8,383 nucleotides of DNA. Source: an uncultured Ruminococcus sp. (GTDB lineage: Bacteria > Bacillota > Clostridia > Oscillospirales > CAG-272). The notes under the pieces are model-generated. The model had not been told where the DNA came from. It saw only the letters and a program-made list of their open reading frames with translations, and did no database searches. The translations under genes were made by a program, and so were the position numbers. Where the stretch lies: assembly GCA_902778985.1 (NCBI GenBank), contig CACYZS010000038.1, positions 1 to 8,383 on the forward strand. The letters run 5' to 3'. Shown piece by piece: positions 4,313-8,383 of the stretch (the stretch's first letter is position 1; each line of letters begins with the position of its first letter).

Positions 4313-7093
4313 ATGAAAAGAATTCTTGTGCTTTGTACGCTGCTCCTGTGCCTCGCGCTTACGGCGGTCCTGTTCGCTTCGTGCGACCTGACGCCGGACC
4401 CCGCCGGGGACGAGACCACCGCCCCCGCGCACGAACACGTTTGGGACGAGGGGACGTTTACGCCCGGTCGTTGCGACTCTACGACCAAGGAAACGATCGA
4501 AAACGGGAAGATCGTATACACCTGCTCGATCTGCGGCGAGACCAAGACCGAGGAGACCGACGGTCACACCTGGAACGACGGAAAGGTGATCTCCTCGGCG
4601 ACCTGCGCGCAGACGGGGCAGAAACTCTTCACCTGCACGGTCTGCGACGCGAGAAGAGTGGAGAAGATCCCGGTCAATCCCAACGCGCACGAGACCAATC
4701 CGAACGACAAGGGGCGGCTCGTCACGCCGCCGACCGCGACGAAGGCGGGCGAGGTCGAGATGCTCTGCACCATTTGCGGCAAGGGCGTTTCCAAGGGGAC
4801 GCTCTCGTATTCCGAGTACAACGCGCAGGTCAGCGCGCTCCAGTCGAAGGTCGCGGATTTTAAAACCGCGGATTTCGGCGGAACGAACATCACGACCAAT
4901 CTTTCCGCCGCGGCGGGGAAGACCTACGACGCTACGCCCGTCAAGCCGAAGGCGCAGCATCCGCGCGTGATGTTCAACGCGAGCGAGGTCGCCGCAGTCA
5001 GGGAGACGATCCACGAGAAGAACAACTCCGCCGCGATCAAACTGTTTTTGAAGGCGCTCGAAAATCCGACGACCGGCAAACTTCCGACCTCATCGGCACA
5101 TAACAACTTCTCGTCCGACGTCATCGACCAGATCCAGGCGCTGGCGCTCGATTATCAGTTGACCAAAAACAAGATCTCGGGCTACGAGGCGATCTACGCG
5201 CTGAAAAACCACCTGATCACGATGGACTTCGCGGGGATCACGGGCGATCCCGAACGGCAGTACGGACTGACCATGTTCACCGCCGCCCTCGTCTACGACT
5301 GGTGCAACAATCTGTTGACCACAACCGATAAGATCCAGATCGTTTCGGGCGTCGAGCACAAGTGCTGCGACGACGGCAAGATGGAGATGGGCTTCCCGCC
5401 CTCGGGACAGTATTCGGTCGCGGGACACGGCTGCGAGTTCCAACTTCTGCGCGACTATCTCGCGTTCGCCATCGCGATCTACGACGATTATCCCGGTTGG
5501 TGGGACTACATCGGCGGGCGTTTCTACGCCGAGTACGTCGAGCCGCGCAACTACTACTATTCTGCCGGTATGGTGACGCAGGGCGCGTCGCTCTACGTCC
5601 GGATCCGCTTCGTGTCGGACCTCTATTCGGCGATCCTGATCAAGGCGGCGACCGGCGTGATGCCCTACGACGCCGCGGGGATGAAGCAGGTCATGCGGAC
5701 GGTCTACTCCTACGAATTGCCGAACGGAAACGCGTTTGCCGCGGGTGACGATAACCTCGACGACGGCAGGTTTACCGAGTACAGCCGCAATACGCTCCTC
5801 ACGTCCTATCTGTTCGAGGACGCAACCATGCGCGCCAACCTTGAGTATTTCAAGAAAAGTTATTCGCGGTTCGATTCGTACTATACGGTCGGCTCGAACT
5901 ACGTCGAATACCTGATCTGCAGTTCCAACAACGTCAAGGCGGCGTCCAACCGCCACGCGGATATGCCCCTGATCCTCTATAACGGCGGCTTCCTCGGGCA
6001 GATCATCGCCCGCAACGACTGGGGCGACACGCAGGCGGCGGTGCTGATGAAGATCGGCGTCCGGACGGGCGGTAACCACGATCACCGCGACGCGGGACAG
6101 TTCCAGATCTTCTATAAGACCATGCTCGCGGGCGATACCGGAGATTACGACTCCTACGGCTCCAACCACTGGAAGAACTATCACCAGGCGACCATCGCGC
6201 ACAACTGCATCCTGATCGGCGGCAGCGGACAGCAGCGCATGGGCGGCAACGAGATGTCGCACAAGAACTACCTGACCGACAGCAACACTCTGATCGGCGA
6301 GGTCACGGGACACGAGGAAGGGTACGCCGACGCCGCGAAGACGCAGCCCGCCTACGCTTATATCGCGGGTAACAACGCCAAGGCGTACGGTTCGAGCGTA
6401 GCGAGCGAGGTCACGCGCCGGATGCTCGCGGTCTACGATACCAAGAACGCCAATATCCCGATGTATTTCTTCGTCTTCGATAACATCACGTCGGCGAGTT
6501 CGAGCGCCAAGAAGACCTTCCTGCTCCACGTGCCGGCACAGCCGACCATTTCGGGCAAGACCGTCACCGTCTCCAAGGACGGCGGGAAACTGGTGCTTCA
6601 GAACGTCATCGGCGGCAATACCATCACGAGCGTCGGCGGATCCGGGCACAACTACGACGTCGACGGGACCCAGTGCGTATCGCGCGACAGCAACAACAAC
6701 GTCATCACTTCGAACGACGGCTTCTGGGGACGCGTCGAGATCAAGACCGCTTCCGGGACGACCAACCAACTGCTGAACGTCATGTACGTCTGCGACGCCA
6801 ATAAGAACCCGACGGGGCAGACCGCGACCGAGATCACCGGAACGGCGATCAAGGGCGCCCAGATCGGTAAGGTCGCCGCCGTCTTCGTCACCAACGCGAC
6901 GAGACGAGCCGCCACCTTCAACTTCACCGCGAGCGGCTCGGGCAATCTCACCTATTACGTCTCGGGCGTCAGAAACGGGAACTGGAAGGTCACCGACGCG
7001 AACGGGAAGGAGCAGACTGTCTCCGCGACCAAGGACGGCGGACTGCTGGTCTTCACCGCCGCCGCCGGACAGATCACTTTAACTCCGCAGTAA
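4313..7093 (+). CDS. Heparinase II/III-like polysaccharide lyase lipoprotein with N-terminal CxxC modules
   Basis: The product is 926 aa. Residues 1-24 are a lipoprotein signal (LFASC, Cys24), so the protein should sit on the outer face of the membrane. Residues about 38-162 hold three modules of the H-x-W ... C ... CxxC type: C54/C71/C74, C98/C108/C111, and a third with C152/C155 only. Residues about 215-545 look like the alpha/alpha toroid of heparinase II-type lyases (YDWCNNLL, GHGCEFQLLRDYLAFAIAIYD with H372, NYYYSAGMVTQG). Residues about 555-740 contain the heparinase II/III signature GGNHDHRDAGQF (H589, H591, D593) and AHNCILIGG (H630); beta-rich sequence follows to the end. Such enzymes cleave uronic-acid polysaccharides by beta-elimination, but the substrate cannot be told from the sequence. 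The ATG follows GAGAGG by 6 nt. No transporter or sulfatase genes adjoin it, so a polysaccharide-utilisation locus is not shown. Confidence 0.92.
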   Translation: MKRILVLCTLLLCLALTAVLFASCDLTPDPAGDETTAPAHEHVWDEGTFTPGRCDSTTKETIENGKIVYTCSICGETKTEETDGHTWNDGKVISSATCAQTGQKLFTCTVCDARRVEKIPVNPNAHETNPNDKGRLVTPPTATKAGEVEMLCTICGKGVSKGTLSYSEYNAQVSALQSKVADFKTADFGGTNITTNLSAAAGKTYDATPVKPKAQHPRVMFNASEVAAVRETIHEKNNSAAIKLFLKALENPTTGKLPTSSAHNNFSSDVIDQIQALALDYQLTKNKISGYEAIYALKNHLITMDFAGITGDPERQYGLTMFTAALVYDWCNNLLTTTDKIQIVSGVEHKCCDDGKMEMGFPPSGQYSVAGHGCEFQLLRDYLAFAIAIYDDYPGWWDYIGGRFYAEYVEPRNYYYSAGMVTQGASLYVRIRFVSDLYSAILIKAATGVMPYDAAGMKQVMRTVYSYELPNGNAFAAGDDNLDDGRFTEYSRNTLLTSYLFEDATMRANLEYFKKSYSRFDSYYTVGSNYVEYLICSSNNVKAASNRHADMPLILYNGGFLGQIIARNDWGDTQAAVLMKIGVRTGGNHDHRDAGQFQIFYKTMLAGDTGDYDSYGSNHWKNYHQATIAHNCILIGGSGQQRMGGNEMSHKNYLTDSNTLIGEVTGHEEGYADAAKTQPAYAYIAGNNAKAYGSSVASEVTRRMLAVYDTKNANIPMYFFVFDNITSASSSAKKTFLLHVPAQPTISGKTVTVSKDGGKLVLQNVIGGNTITSVGGSGHNYDVDGTQCVSRDSNNNVITSNDGFWGRVEIKTASGTTNQLLNVMYVCDANKNPTGQTATEITGTAIKGAQIGKVAAVFVTNATRRAATFNFTASGSGNLTYYVSGVRNGNWKVTDANGKEQTVSATKDGGLLVFTAAAGQITLTPQ

Positions 7094-7100
7094 GGAGTAC

Positions 7101-7153
7101 GCGCTTTCCTTACCGCGCCCGCCCCTGATGCGGGCGCGCCCGGGAGAAAGCGC
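7101..7153. repeat. Large nested inverted repeat after the lyase gene
   Basis: An outer stem GCGCTTTC / GAAAGCGC (7101-7108 with 7146-7153) encloses an inner 9-bp stem (7114-7122 with 7130-7138) and a 7-nt loop. It begins 7 nt after the lyase stop. No T-run follows, so it is not a standard intrinsic terminator; it may stabilise the mRNA 3' end. Confidence 0.7.
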
Positions 7154-7185
7154 GGCAAAGATCTACGGTAATGGAATAGGTATAA

Positions 7186-7223
7186 GCAAAACGGCGAGCC
7201 CCCTCGGACTCTCGCCGTTTTGC
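7186..7223. terminator. Bidirectional intrinsic terminator between convergent genes
   Basis: A perfect 13-bp stem (7186-7198 with 7211-7223, GCAAAACGGCGAG and its complement) closes a 12-nt loop. The GC core CGGCGAG/CTCGCCG is followed by TTTT on the plus strand and, because the flanks are A/T complementary, also on the minus strand. This is the usual form of a two-way terminator and suits its place between the lyase and the HD gene. Confidence 0.75.
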
Positions 7224-7237
7224 GTTCTGTAGACGGT

Positions 7238-7318
7238 GCCGTAGCAGACGGCTTTTCTGTTTGCGGGACGTCGGGGACGCCGTCCCCTGCAACGGGAGAT
7301 GCCGGCGCAAATAAACAG
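7238..7318. repeat. Composite hairpin element
   Basis: A small hairpin GCCGT / ACGGC (7238-7242 with 7248-7252) is followed by TTTT. Then an outer bulged stem pairs 7257-7265 (CTGTTTGCG) with 7306-7318 (CGCAA, a 4-nt bulge, ACAG). Inside it is GGGGAC-GCC-GTCCCC (7273-7287). The nested symmetric form and the wording around GGGACGTCGGGGACGCC recall a dispersed intergenic repeat of gut Clostridia; that resemblance is from memory and unchecked. Confidence 0.55.
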
Positions 7319-7344
7319 GTTGCGCTCTTCGTCCCGCTTCCTTC

Positions 7345-7368
7345 ACGCCGCGCGGGAACGCGCGGCGT
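7345..7368. terminator. GC-rich hairpin, terminator-like on the plus strand
   Basis: A perfect 10-bp stem, ACGCCGCGCG with its complement, closes a GGAA (GNRA-type) tetraloop at 7355-7358 and is followed on the plus strand by TTTATAT. It could be a weak second terminator for plus-strand transcripts or part of the surrounding repeat array. Confidence 0.5.
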
Positions 7369-7377
7369 TTATATCGA

Positions 7378-7399
7378 ATTGCGCGGCGTGTCGCGCAAT
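7378..7399. repeat. Inverted repeat ATTGCGCG / CGCGCAAT
   Basis: A perfect 8-bp stem (7378-7385 with 7392-7399) has a 6-nt loop and sits between AT-rich flanks that both contain TATAT. It has no T-run, so it is probably a structural member of the hairpin array rather than a terminator. Confidence 0.55.
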
Positions 7400-7405
7400 A
7401 TATCG

Positions 7406-7440
7406 GGCAGCCCGCGCATTCGCGCGGGCTGCCTTTGTTT
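7406..7440 (+). terminator. Intrinsic terminator next to the HD gene stop
   Basis: A perfect 12-bp stem (7406-7417 with 7422-7433) has an ATTC loop and is followed by TTTGTTT on the plus strand. It would stop plus-strand transcription coming from the lyase side before it enters the HD gene antisense. On the minus strand the downstream T-run is poor, but the hairpin directly follows the HD gene stop and may define its 3' end. Confidence 0.75.
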
Positions 7441-8374
7441 AATCAAAGTATCCGTGATAATTGATCTTCCGTTTGCTGTCGGGGAACAGATACGCGTACA
7501 GATCCACGAAGTAGTCGTCGGTCATACTGGCGATATAGTCGGCGACGATCCGGTTGGGTTCACCCTCTTCGTAGGGGACGGCGCGGCGGTAGTGCGCCTC
7601 GTTGACGTAACGGATATGGTGGGTGAAGATCGGGGAATCGTAGCGCTTTCCTACAAGGTCGGAGAGCAGACGGGCGTAGAGTTCCTCCATCATCGGACGC
7701 ACCGCGTTCTCCATCTCGTCGCGCACCCGCTTGTTCTTGTAGATCAGGTCGTAGTTGACCCGCTTTGCGTCGGAGAGGGCGGCGAAGTGCGTCTCGTCCA
7801 TCGCGATATAGTCTTTGCCGTAACTGTTGTCGATGACGTTGACGATCAGGTTGTTGATGATCTCGGCGTTGTGGCTCCCGATGCTCCCGGCGGGGAAGGT
7901 CTCGTCGGTCAGGTGCGCCCGCGCGGCGTCCTGCCGATCCTTGCCGAGGTAGGCGATGATGTCGGAAATGCGCACCACGCACCCCTCGAGCGTCGAGGGG
8001 ATCAGGCGGCGGATATTGCTCTTGTCGGCTTCGCAGGCGGCGATCATCTCGTCGAATGCGGCAAAGTCGGTCATGGGGCAGGGGCGGTACTTTGCAAGTT
8101 CGAATTCGCCGTCGTGGCAGGCGATGCCCGAGAGCGTCTGGATCGTGATATTGTAGGGGAAGATCCCGTCGAGGACGCGCACCGAGTGCAGGTTGTGGGC
8201 GAAGTGCCGCCCGGTCTCCCGGTACAGGCAGCCGTCGAGGTAACTTTCGCCCGCGTGTCCGAACGGGGTGTGCCCGATGTCGTGCCCCAAGGCGATCGCC
8301 TCGATCAGATCGAGGTTCAGCCGGAGCGCCCGCCCGACGGTCCGGGCGATCCGCGAGACCAGTTGCACGTGCAG
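7439..8374 (-). CDS. HD-domain dGTPase-like triphosphohydrolase, 5' end missing
   Basis: About 311 C-terminal residues are present. The family hydrolyses dNTPs (classically dGTP) to the nucleoside and tripolyphosphate, in the cytosol. Counting from GTG at 8368 as residue 1, visible motifs are GHDIGHTPFGHAGE (28-41, metal ligands H29 and D30), a HDGEF stretch (85-89) and RISDIIAYLGKDRQDA (133-148, ligand D136). The first ligand His of the H...HD...D set appears to be the CAC codon at 8369-8371, in LHVQLVSRIART, just upstream of that GTG; so 8368 is not the true start. Two codons further up, the frame meets TAG (8375-8377), preceded by codons for two Arg. The N-terminal part, usually at least 50 residues, lies outside the window. 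The gene is either interrupted by a nonsense change or affected by an error at the sequence end. Confidence 0.88.
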   Translation of the reverse strand: MHVQLVSRIARTVGRALRLNLDLIEAIALGHDIGHTPFGHAGESYLDGCLYRETGRHFAHNLHSVRVLDGIFPYNITIQTLSGIACHDGEFELAKYRPCPMTDFAAFDEMIAACEADKSNIRRLIPSTLEGCVVRISDIIAYLGKDRQDAARAHLTDETFPAGSIGSHNAEIINNLIVNVIDNSYGKDYIAMDETHFAALSDAKRVNYDLIYKNKRVRDEMENAVRPMMEELYARLLSDLVGKRYDSPIFTHHIRYVNEAHYRRAVPYEEGEPNRIVADYIASMTDDYFVDLYAYLFPDSKRKINYHGYFD

Positions 8375-8383
8375 CTACCGACG

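Noticed and set aside
5090..6769. Long open frame of 559 codons on the minus strand
   Set aside because: It is antisense to the lyase, whose family motifs are clear. Its composition (rich in Val, Arg, Asp, His) is typical of shadow frames in GC-rich genes, and it has no recognisable domain.
8364..8373. Perfect palindrome TGCACGTGCA as a regulatory site
   Set aside because: It falls on codons of a conserved motif (LHVQ) in the dGTPase-like gene, so coding constraint explains it.
8375..8377. TAG recoded as an amino acid in this genome
   Set aside because: The other five genes contain no in-frame TAG over roughly 2,200 codons, which would be unlikely under recoding. None of the six ends in TAG either, so recoding is not strictly excluded, but a mutation or sequence error is simpler.

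Overview
The window looks like a GC-rich (roughly 60% or more by eye) chromosomal segment from an uncultured gut-type member of the class Clostridia (Firmicutes), possibly near Oscillospirales. The basis is family resemblance: strong AGGAGG-type ribosome binding sites, sigma-A-type TTGNNN-17-TATAAT promoters, lipoprotein signal peptides, an exported L,D-transpeptidase and Clostridia-style surface modules with HxW and CxxC motifs. No rRNA, tRNA, phage, transposase or CRISPR was seen. The taxonomic call is inference, not a measurement.

Layout, left to right. (1) An 18-bp tandem repeat at the left edge (1-66). (2) A minus-strand gene (84-1535) fusing a metallo-beta-lactamase-fold domain to a glycerophosphodiester phosphodiesterase (GDPD) domain, with a well-formed promoter and ribosome binding site. 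(3) A divergent plus-strand lipoprotein with an L,D-transpeptidase (YkuD) catalytic domain (1686-2471). It converges, with only 4 nt between stops, on (4) a minus-strand two-gene operon: a small single-pass membrane protein (3630-4061) coupled by a TAATG overlap to a membrane-anchored ComEC-like metallo-beta-lactamase-fold protein (2476-3630). (5) A 250-bp divergent promoter region (4062-4312) with two good promoters, T-tracts, a G-run block and an inverted repeat covering both -35 boxes. (6) A large plus-strand lipoprotein of the heparinase II/III polysaccharide-lyase type with three N-terminal cysteine modules (4313-7093). (7) A 345-bp non-coding region (7094-7438) packed with at least six hairpins, including terminators. 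(8) A minus-strand HD-domain dGTPase-like gene (7439 to the right edge), truncated by the window and carrying an in-frame TAG beside a predicted metal-ligand histidine.

How the genes may work together: four of the six products (L,D-transpeptidase, membrane protein, anchored MBL protein, lyase) are predicted to act outside the membrane, so much of the segment serves the cell envelope or extracellular polymers. The MBL-GDPD fusion and the HD hydrolase lack obvious export signals and are probably cytosolic. No single pathway links all the genes; only the 3630-4061 / 2476-3630 pair is clearly co-expressed. The most interesting items are the MBL-GDPD fusion, the coupled membrane protein and ComEC-like enzyme, the lyase with cysteine modules, the divergent promoter architecture, the hairpin array and the in-frame TAG at the right edge.
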